Assembly: GCF_014269285.1 (NCBI RefSeq)
Contig: NZ_JACOAF010000020.1
Coordinates: 62,001 to 126,000, forward strand
Reading direction: 5' to 3'
DNA from: Rufibacter sediminis
Lineage (GTDB): Bacteria > Bacteroidota > Bacteroidia > Cytophagales > Hymenobacteraceae
Length of the DNA: 64,000 nt
Shown: positions 24,062 to 32,492 of the stretch, one piece after another
Layout of the letters: the number at the start of each line of letters is the position of its first letter
How positions within the stretch are numbered: position 1 is the first letter of the stretch
Notes under the pieces: model-generated
What the model was told of the DNA's origin: nothing
What the model saw: only the letters and a program-made list of their open reading frames with translations
Databases searched by the model: none
Program-made: the position numbers and the translations under genes

Positions 24062-24535
24062 ATGATAGAGTTAGTCAGAACAGATTCAACCAGTCCAGAA
24101 TTTGTAGAACTTGTTTCTCTGTTAGACGCAGATCTTCACGTGAGGGATGGAGACGACCATTCGTTTTACGCCCAGTTCAACAAAATTGACGCTATCCGGT
24201 ACGTAGTGGTGGCCTACAACAACCAGCTGGCGGTAGGGTGCGGCGCCATCAAAGCGTACTCGCCAGATACCCTGGAGATAAAGCGCATGTTTGTGTTGCC
24301 GGAGTTCCGGGGGCAGGGCATCGCGGGCAAAGTACTGGCAGAACTGGAGCAGTGGGCGGCCGAGCTGGGTTATGCCTCGCTTATTCTGGAAACTGGCAAA
24401 GCGCAGCCAGAGGCCATCAGGCTGTATACCAAGAGCGGCTATCAGGTGATTCCCAACTTTGGGCAGTACGTGAACATAGAAAACAGCGTCTGCATGAGCA
24501 AGCCGATCGCCCAACAGCCGGTGCAAGAAGGATAA
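24062..24535 (+). CDS. GNAT family N-acetyltransferase
   Basis: 157 residues with a complete GNAT fold: the acetyl-CoA pyrophosphate loop is RMFVLPEFRGQGIAGKVLAELE (R/Q-x-x-G-x-G/A pattern, about residue 80) and the C-terminal region is LILETGKAQPEAIRLYTKSGYQVI. The substrate amine is unknown. The ATG at 24062 follows a 479-base repeat-rich gap, so the gene is probably transcribed on its own. A possible weak promoter (TTTG near 23995, then TAACTTCA) precedes it. Confidence 0.9.
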   Translation: MIELVRTDSTSPEFVELVSLLDADLHVRDGDDHSFYAQFNKIDAIRYVVVAYNNQLAVGCGAIKAYSPDTLEIKRMFVLPEFRGQGIAGKVLAELEQWAAELGYASLILETGKAQPEAIRLYTKSGYQVIPNFGQYVNIENSVCMSKPIAQQPVQEG

Positions 24536-24690
24536 ACTTGGGATAACCTCTAAAAAGACGTAATTTCGGGCTTCCGCGGGCAGAAAACAGAACCCTTTTG
24601 CCTCAGAACAGTAAAGGTGACCTGAACGAGGAGAAGCGAAATCTCTCTTCCGGCACCTAATCAATCCCTTATTCACTCATTCCCACGTAA

Positions 24691-25914
24691 ATGAACGTTG
24701 CCCTTTTTATCGCCCGGCGGTATTTTTTCTCTAAAAAGAAGCGCAACATCATCAACATCATTTCCATCATCGCCATGATTGGCGTGGGCGTGGGCACCAT
24801 GGCGCTCATTGTGGTGCTCTCCGTGTTCAACGGCCTGGAAGACCTCATCCGGTCGCTGTACGGCAAGTTTGACCCCGAGATCAAGATCACCACCGTAGAA
24901 GGCAAATCGTTTGAGACCGATGCCCAGTTGCTGGAACGGATCCGGAAAACGCCGGGCGTGGCGCTGCTCACCGAAGTGATTGAAGACAACGCCCTGCTGC
25001 GCTACAATGACCGCCAGATGGTGGTGAAGATCAAAGGCGTGAGTGATAACTTTTTCCAACAGAACCAGATTGACTCCGCCATTGTGGACGGCGACTACCG
25101 CCTGAAACGCGATGGCAAGCAGTTTGCCCTCATCGGCCGGGGCGTGCAGTACCAGCTTTCCATCCGGCCCGAGAACCCGTTCTCGCCGCTGCAGTTCCTG
25201 TACCCCAAAGCGGGCAAGAAAACCATCATCAACCCAGAGAACGCCTTCCGGCAACTGGGCATTCAGGCGGGCGGCGTGTTTGCCATTGAACGCCAGTACG
25301 ATGACCAGTACGTGTTTGTGCCCCTGAGCTTCGCGGAGGAGCTCCTGAGCTACGGAAACAAGCGCACCTCGCTGGAGATCAAAACCGAGAACATAGAGCA
25401 AATTGAGAAGGTGCAGTCCGCCCTGCAGGAGCTGCTGGGCGAAGGTTTCAACGTACAGGACAGCGAGCAACAGCACGTGAGCCTTCTGCGGGCCGTGAAG
25501 GTGGAGAAGCTGTTTGTGTTTGTCACCTTCACCTTTGTCTTGCTCATCGCGTCCATCAACATCTTTTTCTCGCTCTCCATGCTGGTGCTGGACAAACAGA
25601 AAGACATTGCCATCCTGGCCTCTTTGGGCGCTGACCCGAGAACGATACGTAGGGTTTTCCTGCTGGAGGGTGCCATTGTAGCTTTTACCGGGGCCGTGGT
25701 GGGCTTGGTGGTGGGAGGGACCATCTGCTGGCTGCAGCAGACGTTTGGCTGGGTGTCCATGGGCATGAGCACCTCGGTGGTGGAAGCGTACCCGGTCTTG
25801 ATGCGCCCCACTGATTTCCTGCTCACGGCCGCCGCCATCATTCTCATCACCTTTCTGGTGTCCATCCGGCCCGCCCGCCGCGCCGCCGCCCTCTCCATCC
25901 GGGAAAACCTGTAG
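24691..25914 (+). CDS. ABC transporter permease, LolC/LolE (FtsX) type
   Basis: 407 residues with the classic layout: an N-terminal membrane helix (about residues 20-45, NIISIIAMIGVGVGTMALIVVLSVFNG), a large periplasmic MacB_PCD-like domain (about 50-260) and three C-terminal FtsX helices (LFVFVTFTFVLLIASINIF, GAIVAFTGAVVGLVVGG, FLLTAAAIILITFLVSI). The start MNVALFIARRYFFSKKKRN is typical of LolC/E-type lipoprotein-release permeases. The ATPase partner is not in this window. In Bacteroidota this gene commonly follows rbfA; here a methyltransferase and a GNAT gene intervene. Confidence 0.88.
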   Translation: MNVALFIARRYFFSKKKRNIINIISIIAMIGVGVGTMALIVVLSVFNGLEDLIRSLYGKFDPEIKITTVEGKSFETDAQLLERIRKTPGVALLTEVIEDNALLRYNDRQMVVKIKGVSDNFFQQNQIDSAIVDGDYRLKRDGKQFALIGRGVQYQLSIRPENPFSPLQFLYPKAGKKTIINPENAFRQLGIQAGGVFAIERQYDDQYVFVPLSFAEELLSYGNKRTSLEIKTENIEQIEKVQSALQELLGEGFNVQDSEQQHVSLLRAVKVEKLFVFVTFTFVLLIASINIFFSLSMLVLDKQKDIAILASLGADPRTIRRVFLLEGAIVAFTGAVVGLVVGGTICWLQQTFGWVSMGMSTSVVEAYPVLMRPTDFLLTAAAIILITFLVSIRPARRAAALSIRENL

Positions 25915-25917
25915 TCC

Positions 25918-25953
25918 GTTTTGGGGCCGTTTTCAGGAAAGCAGGCTTAAAAT
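25918..25953. repeat. 36-bp dispersed palindrome, copy 15
   Basis: 36 bp, last base T. Starts four bases past the permease stop. Confidence 0.7.
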
Positions 25954-25987
25954 CCTTTCTGTATTATTGGCGGTTTTCCGGCCCGCC

Positions 25988-26023
25988 GCTTTGGGTCTGT
26001 TTTATGAAAACAAGGCAAAAAGT
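25988..26023. repeat. 36-bp dispersed palindrome, copy 16
   Basis: 36 bp with a GCTTT left end and a diverged right end. The second copy in the same gap. Confidence 0.6.
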
Positions 26024-26132
26024 AGGACTGTAGCTACCAAATACTCAGTGATTTGCTAAAAATTCTGCATTTTACTGCGGTGCGAAAAAGATTTTGTTGT
26101 ACTTTCAATATTGGGATAGCGAGCACCTTGCC

Positions 26133-29072
26133 ATGAAAGTATTTACAACACAGCCATTTCAAGTTATTTATTCTCTTTTTGAGCATGAATACCTGGGCTA
26201 TTTGTTTGAGTCTTTTGTGGTGCAGGTCAACTCCAAACGGCAACTCACCCTCCAGCACCAGAACATCTCCATTAAAAACGCCGATGAGTTCGCCTCACGG
26301 CTCAACGACACTGATTTCCAGCTGATTGAGTTGGTAGACCAGATCCAGCAGGACGCGGTGTTCAAGAAATTCGCGATCAAGAAAACCACCCTCGCTGATT
26401 TCTTCTTCAAAACCTATGACCCCGCCAAGGGCGATAAACTCCTGCAGGAAAGTATTGACCACTACATCCAGAGCCGCATGGCCAAGATTCTGGACCTGCT
26501 GCAGGACAAGATGGTGTTTGTGATGGGCAAAGACGGCGAGCCCACCTGGAAGCGCCTGAACATGGCCACCGAGAAAGCCACCGTGCTGTTCCACTTCCGC
26601 CGCAACGATGACAACACCCATTACTTCCCCACCATCAAGTACAAAGGCGAACGGCTGGAGTTCCAGTATCAGGACGCGGTACTGGTGTGCAAAGAGCCGG
26701 CCTGGCTGCTGCTGAACGACTGCCTCTACAGCTTTGAAAAGCAAGTGGACGGCAAGAAGCTGCAACCGTTTCTGAACAAGAAGTTCATTGCCGTGCCGCG
26801 CAACGTGGAGGAAAGCTATTACCGCAAGTTTGTGGCCCCGCTCATAGAGCAGTTTGACGTGTACGCCAAAGGCTTCGATATAAAATCTGAGCGCTACGTG
26901 CCGCAGCCCCAGCTGCAGTTCTCAGAACTGGCCGTGGCCGAGCCTTCGCCGGCTTTGCTTGCCGCCGCCGGTGAAGACGAGGAAGAGGAGGAAATCGCCC
27001 CTCCCTCAGATGGCGACAAGATCGTTTTCCAGCTCAATTTCAATTACGGCCCCTATACCGTAGGCACGCAGGAGCCCCGGAAGATCAGCGTGAGCGTGGA
27101 GAAAACTGCTGAGTCGTATATTTTCCACCGGCTGCACCGCGATCTGGATCAGGAAGCCCATTTTGTGCAGGAGCTTTCCAGCCGAGGCTTGGAGATCAGA
27201 AACGGCCAAGCGATCCTGGACAAGCCCCAGGCGTTCGGGTGGCTGAACAGCTACGCCAAAACCCTGGAAGAACTGGGCTTTACCCTCCAGCAGAGCCAGT
27301 CAGAGAAAAACTATTTCATTGGCGAGACCTCGGTGAACGTGGGCATCAACGAAACCAATGACTGGTTCGATATTTACGGCACCGTCCGTTTCGGGCCGTA
27401 CGAAATTCCGTTCATCAAGCTCCGGAACCACATTCTCACCAAACGCCGCGAGTACAAATTGCCCAACGGCCAGATCGCGATCATCCCCGAGGAGTGGTTT
27501 ACCCAGTATCTGGAACTCTTTGCCTTCTCTGAGGGCGACGAGGAGCTGAAACTGCGCAAACACCACCTCTCACTGGTGAGCGACCTCCAGAACGGCAACC
27601 TGGCCCACGTGACCATGAGCCGCAAGCTGGAAAAGCTCCGTGAGTTTGAAGCCGTGGAAGACAAGCCGCTGCCGCTCGGTTTCAAAGGCGAACTGCGCCC
27701 TTACCAGAAAGCGGGCTATAACTGGCTCCATTTTGTGCAGGAATACCACTTCGGCGGCTGTTTAGCGGATGACATGGGTCTAGGGAAAACCGTGCAGACG
27801 CTGGCGCTCTTGCAGCACCGAAAGGAAAATGGTGCTCAGACGGCGTCTTTGCTGGTCATGCCTACCTCGCTCATCTACAACTGGCTGGCCGAAGCCCAGA
27901 AGTTCACCCCGCAGCTGCGCATTCTCACCTATACCGGCACGTACCGCAACAAAAACGTGGCGCAGTTCAAGCACTATGACCTCATTCTCACGTCTTACGG
28001 CATCGTGCGCCTGGACCACGAGATCCTGAAGACGTACCTGTTTGACTACGTGATTCTGGACGAGAGCCAGGCCATCAAAAACCCCAATTCCAACACGTCC
28101 ATCAGCATGCGGGAGCTGAAATCCAAGCACCGGCTGATCTTGACGGGTACGCCCGTGGAAAACAGCACCCTGGACCTGTGGAGCCAGATGTCATTCATCA
28201 ACCCGGGCTTATTGGGCACCCAGAACTTCTTCAAGAAGGAATTTTTACGCCCCATTGAAAAGCTGAAAGACGAACAGAAAACCAAACGCCTGCACGCGCT
28301 CATCAAGCCCTTCATCCTGCGCCGCCATAAAAGCCAAGTGGCCAAAGAACTGCCCGAGAAGATTGAGCACATCACGTTCTGCAAGATGACGGAGGAGCAG
28401 GAGCACGCCTACGAGGAAACCAAGTCCTATTACCGCAACAAAATACTGAAGAACATTGAGGAGCAGGGCGCGGCCAAGTCGCAGTTCATGCTCTTGCAGG
28501 GTCTGATGAAACTGCGCCAGATCGCGAACCATCCCCGCATGGCTGATCCCGCCTCAGAAGCCGAATCGGGCAAGCTGGGCGAGGTGCTGCGCCTGACCCG
28601 CAACGTGGTGAGCGAAGGCCACAAGGTGCTTGTCTTCAGCCAATTCGTGAAACACCTGGACCTGGTGCGAGCCGCCCTGGACGAGCGCAAGATCAGGTAC
28701 GCCTATCTGGACGGTTCCACCAAAGACCGCCAGGCGCAGGTTGCCCATTTCCAGAACGATCCTACCCTTCCCGTCTTCCTGATCTCGCTCAAAGCCGGAG
28801 GCGTGGGCCTCAACCTCACCGCCGCTGATTATGTGTTCATTCTGGACCCGTGGTGGAACCCTGCCGTAGAGGCTCAGGCCGTAGACCGCGCCCACCGCAT
28901 TGGCCAGCAGAACACAGTCTTTACCTACAAGTTCATCACCAAGAACAGCGTGGAAGAGAAAATCCTGGCCCTCCAGGACAAGAAACTCCAGATGGTCTCT
29001 GACCTCATCTCCACGGATGAAGCCGTCATCAAACGTCTCACCAAAGAGGACATTGAAAGCTTGCTAAGCTAA
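26133..29072 (+). CDS. SNF2-family DNA-dependent ATPase/helicase
   Basis: About 979 residues from ATG 26133, preferred because MKVFTTQPFQVIYSL matches the usual N-terminus of this Bacteroidota family. A long N-terminal half (about 530 residues, substrate-binding, function unclear) precedes a bilobed SNF2 motor: Walker A DDMGLGKT (about residue 545), motif II DESQ (about 642, in place of DEAH), LTGTP (motif III, about 670), and a helicase C lobe with VFSQFVKHLD, SLKAGGVGLNLT and QAVDRAHRIGQ (about 914). It is expected to remodel protein-DNA complexes, for example RNA-polymerase recycling or repair. It stands alone, with two 36-bp repeats before it and one after. Confidence 0.92.
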   Translation: MKVFTTQPFQVIYSLFEHEYLGYLFESFVVQVNSKRQLTLQHQNISIKNADEFASRLNDTDFQLIELVDQIQQDAVFKKFAIKKTTLADFFFKTYDPAKGDKLLQESIDHYIQSRMAKILDLLQDKMVFVMGKDGEPTWKRLNMATEKATVLFHFRRNDDNTHYFPTIKYKGERLEFQYQDAVLVCKEPAWLLLNDCLYSFEKQVDGKKLQPFLNKKFIAVPRNVEESYYRKFVAPLIEQFDVYAKGFDIKSERYVPQPQLQFSELAVAEPSPALLAAAGEDEEEEEIAPPSDGDKIVFQLNFNYGPYTVGTQEPRKISVSVEKTAESYIFHRLHRDLDQEAHFVQELSSRGLEIRNGQAILDKPQAFGWLNSYAKTLEELGFTLQQSQSEKNYFIGETSVNVGINETNDWFDIYGTVRFGPYEIPFIKLRNHILTKRREYKLPNGQIAIIPEEWFTQYLELFAFSEGDEELKLRKHHLSLVSDLQNGNLAHVTMSRKLEKLREFEAVEDKPLPLGFKGELRPYQKAGYNWLHFVQEYHFGGCLADDMGLGKTVQTLALLQHRKENGAQTASLLVMPTSLIYNWLAEAQKFTPQLRILTYTGTYRNKNVAQFKHYDLILTSYGIVRLDHEILKTYLFDYVILDESQAIKNPNSNTSISMRELKSKHRLILTGTPVENSTLDLWSQMSFINPGLLGTQNFFKKEFLRPIEKLKDEQKTKRLHALIKPFILRRHKSQVAKELPEKIEHITFCKMTEEQEHAYEETKSYYRNKILKNIEEQGAAKSQFMLLQGLMKLRQIANHPRMADPASEAESGKLGEVLRLTRNVVSEGHKVLVFSQFVKHLDLVRAALDERKIRYAYLDGSTKDRQAQVAHFQNDPTLPVFLISLKAGGVGLNLTAADYVFILDPWWNPAVEAQAVDRAHRIGQQNTVFTYKFITKNSVEEKILALQDKKLQMVSDLISTDEAVIKRLTKEDIESLLS

Positions 29073-29074
29073 GC

Positions 29075-29110
29075 GTTTAGAGACTTGTTTTGGGAAAAGA
29101 GGGTGAAAAC
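29075..29110. repeat. 36-bp dispersed palindrome, copy 17
   Basis: 36 bp. It begins three bases past the SNF2 stop and is the last good copy before the accessory island. Confidence 0.65.
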
Positions 29111-29188
29111 GTAGGTAGCTACTTCCATCCAAAGCACCAATAACCGGAGGTATTCCGTTTATATGGTAATTAGCTGTAATTAAAAAGA

Positions 29189-29692
29189 ATGAAAATAGAA
29201 TCAAATTCTCATCTGAACTCATACTTGAACCAAATTCAGTATAAGTTAGAAAGCACCGAAACAGACCTGCCAGAAGAATTAGAGAAGCTTATAGATTCCG
29301 GATTTAGAATTGAACAAGATTGTATACTGATTAAAGACTTTCAGTACTTCGGGCCTGGTGACTTGGACACAGATTTTAAGAAATGTGAATATGAAGTCTT
29401 CTTAAATGATATTCATGTAGACGACTACTATAAGCACTTAAACAGCGAGTTGGAGTATTTACCGATTGGACTCAAACTGGCCAAAAGACTGCATCACAAA
29501 TTGACTTCCAGTTTTGACGCCGACTTTAGAATTGTAGTATCATTCTGTGAGACAACTTACTCTGGGGAAGAGATTGATGTTTACGGCGGGTGCGTAGTCA
29601 AATTCCATAAAATACGACCTTCCAAAGATGATGAATTTAAGTTTTCAAATTTAGAAAACTTTGAATCGGAAGCAGTAATGACAATAGAATAA
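29189..29692 (+). CDS. Hypothetical cytosolic protein, AT-rich
   Basis: 167 residues, acidic, with no signal peptide or membrane segment and no family that I recognise. The N-terminus is predicted helical (NSYLNQIQYKLESTETDLPEELEKLI); the C-terminal half has alternating strands (RIVVSFCETTYSG, GGCVVKFHKIRPS). Single, small, AT-rich and immediately followed by an imperfect hairpin (29696-29754), it looks like a cassette-type accessory gene, perhaps an immunity or toxin-neutralising protein, but nothing in the sequence proves that. Confidence 0.6.
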   Translation: MKIESNSHLNSYLNQIQYKLESTETDLPEELEKLIDSGFRIEQDCILIKDFQYFGPGDLDTDFKKCEYEVFLNDIHVDDYYKHLNSELEYLPIGLKLAKRLHHKLTSSFDADFRIVVSFCETTYSGEEIDVYGGCVVKFHKIRPSKDDEFKFSNLENFESEAVMTIE

Positions 29693-29695
29693 CAG

Positions 29696-29754
29696 CAACG
29701 GACTAGTATAAACATCAAGCTACGGCCTTGCTCGTTATTTATTCTAGTCCGTTG
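29696..29754. repeat. Long imperfect hairpin after the AT-rich gene
   Basis: CAACGGACTAG (29696-29706) and CTAGTCCGTTG (29744-29754) are perfect inverted 11-mers. The inner part pairs imperfectly (TATAAA/TTTATT, AGC/GCT), leaving bulges. The shape recalls attC-like or cassette-boundary hairpins. Confidence 0.5.
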
Positions 29755-29783
29755 GCACCAATAAATAGAATCAAATCTTACAT

Positions 29784-30592
29784 ATGAGAAGGAGATTTAC
29801 AGGCTTATTAAACATCTTCATATTTATTGGACAGTTGAGCTGCACCACAGAAGGCAACACCAAAAGCAATCCAGTTAGTGAAAAGTCAGCACCTCCTGTA
29901 AATCAGACTACCCACTCCGCAAATAATGATAAAAGTTACTGCCAGGGACAACACTCTCCCCGCTAAAGCCGACACGGCTTACTTTACAGTAGCTAAGGCG
30001 GCAAAGAACCTTGACCTAAACACAATCCGAATAGAAAAAAACGGGAACATACCGTCTCGGTTCTTACTCCTTGAATATACAAGACTCTCCCTCCAAAGAG
30101 GAGCACTACGACTTTGAAATCAATAGAAACGGCAAAAGTATATTCAGAACAGAGGCCTTCGACATCTCAAAAGTAGTTGTTGACAAAAACTTAGTAGTCT
30201 TCACAATATTTGACATGGTTACAGAGGATAATGCGAACACAGGTCATGCTTATATTCTGGACACGGTAAGGGCAGAAATAAAGAAATATCCTGAACCGCT
30301 ACAGAATACAACAAACCCAATAGCTATCGGAAACAGGATATTCCTCACGAACGGGCTGTCCATACTGGAGACCGACAAGAATTTAAAGAAAGTAAGTGAG
30401 CGGAGCATCTTCTACTCTTCCGCAGAAGCAGAAGATAAATTCGAGTACATGGATACTTACAACATCAACGAGCTAAGCAGAAAAGGTAGCAGTTTGTTTA
30501 TCAACTTCACCCCGCATAAAAGCGACAAAGACATGAAGATGTTCAGCGGCGAAATAGGCAAACTTGCAGATGTGATACTCCTGAAAGAATAA
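29784..30592 (+). pseudogene. Lipoprotein gene broken by two +1 frameshifts
   Basis: Three overlapping frames make one plausible protein. Frame A starts at ATG 29784 with a lipoprotein signal (FIFIGQLSC) and runs to TAA at 29964-29966. Frame B continues from about 29902 with IKVTARDNTLPAKADTAYF up to RIEK. Frame C continues KTGTYRLGSYSLNIQD...ADVILLKE to the stop at 30592. Each change needs one base fewer: at an A4 run (29931-29934) and at an A7 run (30035-30041). The resulting secreted protein of about 268 residues has no family that I recognise. Homopolymer sequencing error or true decay are both possible; a downstream TTG at 30071 could still yield the C-terminal 173 residues. Confidence 0.6.
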
Positions 30593-30603
30593 AAAATTAC
30601 AGG

Positions 30604-30678
30604 TGCTAACATTGTGCATAAGCCATGCTTCGGCCGGCGGCCTTGCACGCCTCATGCACAAGCCGTAGTATGGCATTA
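30604..30678. repeat. Cassette-boundary-like hairpin
   Basis: TTGTGCAT (30612-30619) and ATGCACAA (30654-30661) are perfect inverted 8-mers enclosing GC-rich inner arms (GGCCGGCGGCC). The block starts GTGCTAAC directly after the lipoprotein remnant. Similar to but different from the hairpin after the preceding gene. Confidence 0.45.
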
Positions 30679-30744
30679 ATGATAAAAAAGATAGAAACCT
30701 AAAAAGGTGTTATCTACAAATAGATAAATCGAAAAAGTAAAATA

Positions 30745-31155
30745 ATGTCTAAATTATTTTATTACGGAACGGTTGTTTCTGCTTTAGTGCCTTCTACTTA
30801 TCTGTTTATAATTTCTTTATTTATTGTGTTTAGTCTTGTAGAATCTTTTCCCCTAAACTTACAGGGTTCTGTACTGCTAACCCAAAGCTTACTTGGATTA
30901 TTCGGTTACTTTGGGCTTTTGATGCTATTAATAGAAAATACGGGTGAAAGGCGCAAGATGGTTCTTATTTTCTTAGCCATGGGGGTGGCTTCGTTTTTAG
31001 TTTCTATAGGCTTCAGTGGACAAAAAGCTTTGAATTGGTTAGCATCAATGAAAGAGCCAGGTGAGTTGTTTGTTTTAGTCTGGCCCGTAAGCATATCAAT
31101 ATTCTATATTGTTAGAATAGCAAAGCGGCTACCTACATATCCTATCAATGAATAA
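30745..31155 (+). CDS. Small four-helix membrane protein, unknown
   Basis: 136 residues with four hydrophobic segments (about residues 7-32, 43-63, 73-90 and 105-125) and little else: YLFIISLFIVFSLVESF, LLGLFGYFGLLMLLI, VLIFLAMGVASFLVSIGF, FVLVWPVSISIFYIV. It ends in a basic cytosolic tail (RIAKRLPTYPINE). I recognise no family. It is AT-rich like its upstream neighbours and belongs to the accessory island. Confidence 0.6.
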   Translation: MSKLFYYGTVVSALVPSTYLFIISLFIVFSLVESFPLNLQGSVLLTQSLLGLFGYFGLLMLLIENTGERRKMVLIFLAMGVASFLVSIGFSGQKALNWLASMKEPGELFVLVWPVSISIFYIVRIAKRLPTYPINE

Positions 31156-31199
31156 GAGTCGCATTTGGCGATACTAGTCCTAAAACTGAATAGACAAAC

Positions 31200-31235
31200 A
31201 TCTTTGAACTGAATTCCTGAAAACTAGCCTAAAAC
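31200..31235. repeat. 36-bp dispersed palindrome, degenerate copy 18
   Basis: Only the right half (GAAAACTAGCCTAAAAC) is well preserved. The sole copy within the AT-rich island. Confidence 0.45.
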
Positions 31236-31378
31236 AAAATTTGAACTCTAGAGTCAACCGCAGAAGAACACCGCCATACAACAACAGCTGAACGCCAGCT
31301 TAGATTAAGGGTCTTGCCGCCGTTTACATCAGGCAGTTAGCAGCAAGTATAACGCCCCACGTCCCCTCCTCAACAAGT

Positions 31379-31416
31379 GGACGTTTGAACAAAGTGAATT
31401 CGGACGTTTAAACAAA
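31379..31416 (+). promoter_or_regulatory. Direct-repeat operator upstream of the SDR/AraC operon
   Basis: Two 15-mers, GGACGTTTGAACAAA (31379) and GGACGTTTAAACAAA (31402), differ at one base and are spaced 23 bp, about two helical turns. The proximal copy ends 21 bases before the -7 box, where a -33 element would lie. This is what an AraC-type activator site looks like. Confidence 0.6.
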
Positions 31417-31437
31417 ATCGCTAGACAGAAAGCACTC

Positions 31438-31445
31438 TACTTTTG
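31438..31445 (+). promoter_or_regulatory. -7 box TACTTTTG of the SDR/AraC operon
   Basis: Exact TAnnTTTG match, 21 bases before the SDR ATG. No TTTG exists at -33, consistent with dependence on an activator bound to the repeats upstream. Confidence 0.55.
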
Positions 31446-31466
31446 TCCCAACCAAATAACTAAAAC

Positions 31467-32462
31467 ATGGGACAATCAAATTACAACGGAGCATTACAGA
31501 AGCCACTGGGTTCGGGCTTCAACGCAAAATCAACGTCAACAGAAGTAATCAAAGGAATTGACCTCAGCGGGAAAATTGCCCTTGTTACAGGGGGTAACAC
31601 CGGAATTGGGTTGGAGACGGTAAAAACGCTTTCCAACGCAGGTGCAAAAGTTATTGTTCCGGCAAGGGACATGGATAAGGCAAAGAAAAATCTACAGGGG
31701 ATTGGCAATGTAGAAATAGAAGAAATGGACTTGATGGACCCAGCTTCGATTGACACATTTGCAGGAAAGTTTCTGGCTTCAGAAAGACCTTTGCACGTGC
31801 TCATCAACAATGCAGGGATTATGTGGGTCCCGCTGCGCAGAGACGGCCGGGGAATTGAATCACAATTAGCGGTTAATTATTTGGCTCAATTTCACCTCAC
31901 CAGCAAACTGTGGCCCGCATTAAAGAAAGCCAGCGGAGCAAGAATGGTAAATGTCTCTTCACAAGGTCATCAATTTGCCCCCTTCAATTTTGAAGACCCC
32001 AATTTCGAACATCGCGAATATGAAACCTTGCAAGGGTACGGACAGTCAAAAACAGCGGTTAATTTGTTTTCGCTTGAATTAGACAGCCGGGCAAAAGAAT
32101 TTGGGGTAAGGGCTTATTCCGTACACCCAGGCTCTATTGGAGGAACAGAATTAGGGAGAGAAGCACCCTTAGAGTTATTTATACAAATGGGCTATTGTGA
32201 TGAAGAAGGAAATATGTTGCCTGAAATTGTCGCATCGCTCAAAACCGTTCCACAAGGTGCATCTACCACAATCTGGTGTGCGACCAGTCCGCAACTAGAC
32301 CACATTGGCGGGGTGTATTGCGAAGACAATGATATCTCAGAATTGCATCTTGGGCAAGAATTTTCAGTAGGTGTGAAACCTTACTCGTTAGACGAAACCA
32401 ACGCAAAACGCCTGTGGGAGTTAAGTGAGAAATTGACAGGCATACCATTTCCACTTGATTGA
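31467..32462 (+). CDS. SDR family NAD(P)-dependent oxidoreductase
   Basis: 331 residues with a Rossmann SDR core: TGGNTGIG cofactor motif (about residue 39), NNAGIMW (about 115), catalytic Ser in VNVSSQGH (about 160) and YGQSK (Tyr and Lys of the active site, about 190), then VHPGSIGGTELG. It resembles the WW-domain-oxidoreductase/retinol-dehydrogenase-like group; the substrate is unknown. It is followed after 30 bases by an AraC-type regulator and preceded by a repeat operator, so the pair is probably a self-contained inducible module. Composition differs from the host core, suggesting transfer. Confidence 0.9.
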   Translation: MGQSNYNGALQKPLGSGFNAKSTSTEVIKGIDLSGKIALVTGGNTGIGLETVKTLSNAGAKVIVPARDMDKAKKNLQGIGNVEIEEMDLMDPASIDTFAGKFLASERPLHVLINNAGIMWVPLRRDGRGIESQLAVNYLAQFHLTSKLWPALKKASGARMVNVSSQGHQFAPFNFEDPNFEHREYETLQGYGQSKTAVNLFSLELDSRAKEFGVRAYSVHPGSIGGTELGREAPLELFIQMGYCDEEGNMLPEIVASLKTVPQGASTTIWCATSPQLDHIGGVYCEDNDISELHLGQEFSVGVKPYSLDETNAKRLWELSEKLTGIPFPLD

Positions 32463-32492
32463 GCTTTGTAAATAGGTAACCACACGGGCAAT

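Larger units (their letters stand above)
31156..31466. other. Intergenic gap with degenerate repeat and regulatory DNA
   Basis: 311 bases. 31200-31235 is a decayed 36-bp repeat; 31261-31360 is unassigned sequence, possibly a remnant; 31379-31445 carries the operator and promoter of the SDR/AraC pair. Confidence 0.6.

Noticed and set aside
26094-26132. Earlier start for the SNF2 helicase
   Set aside because: The extra 13 residues overlap the likely promoter region, and the ATG at 26133 gives the usual family N-terminus.
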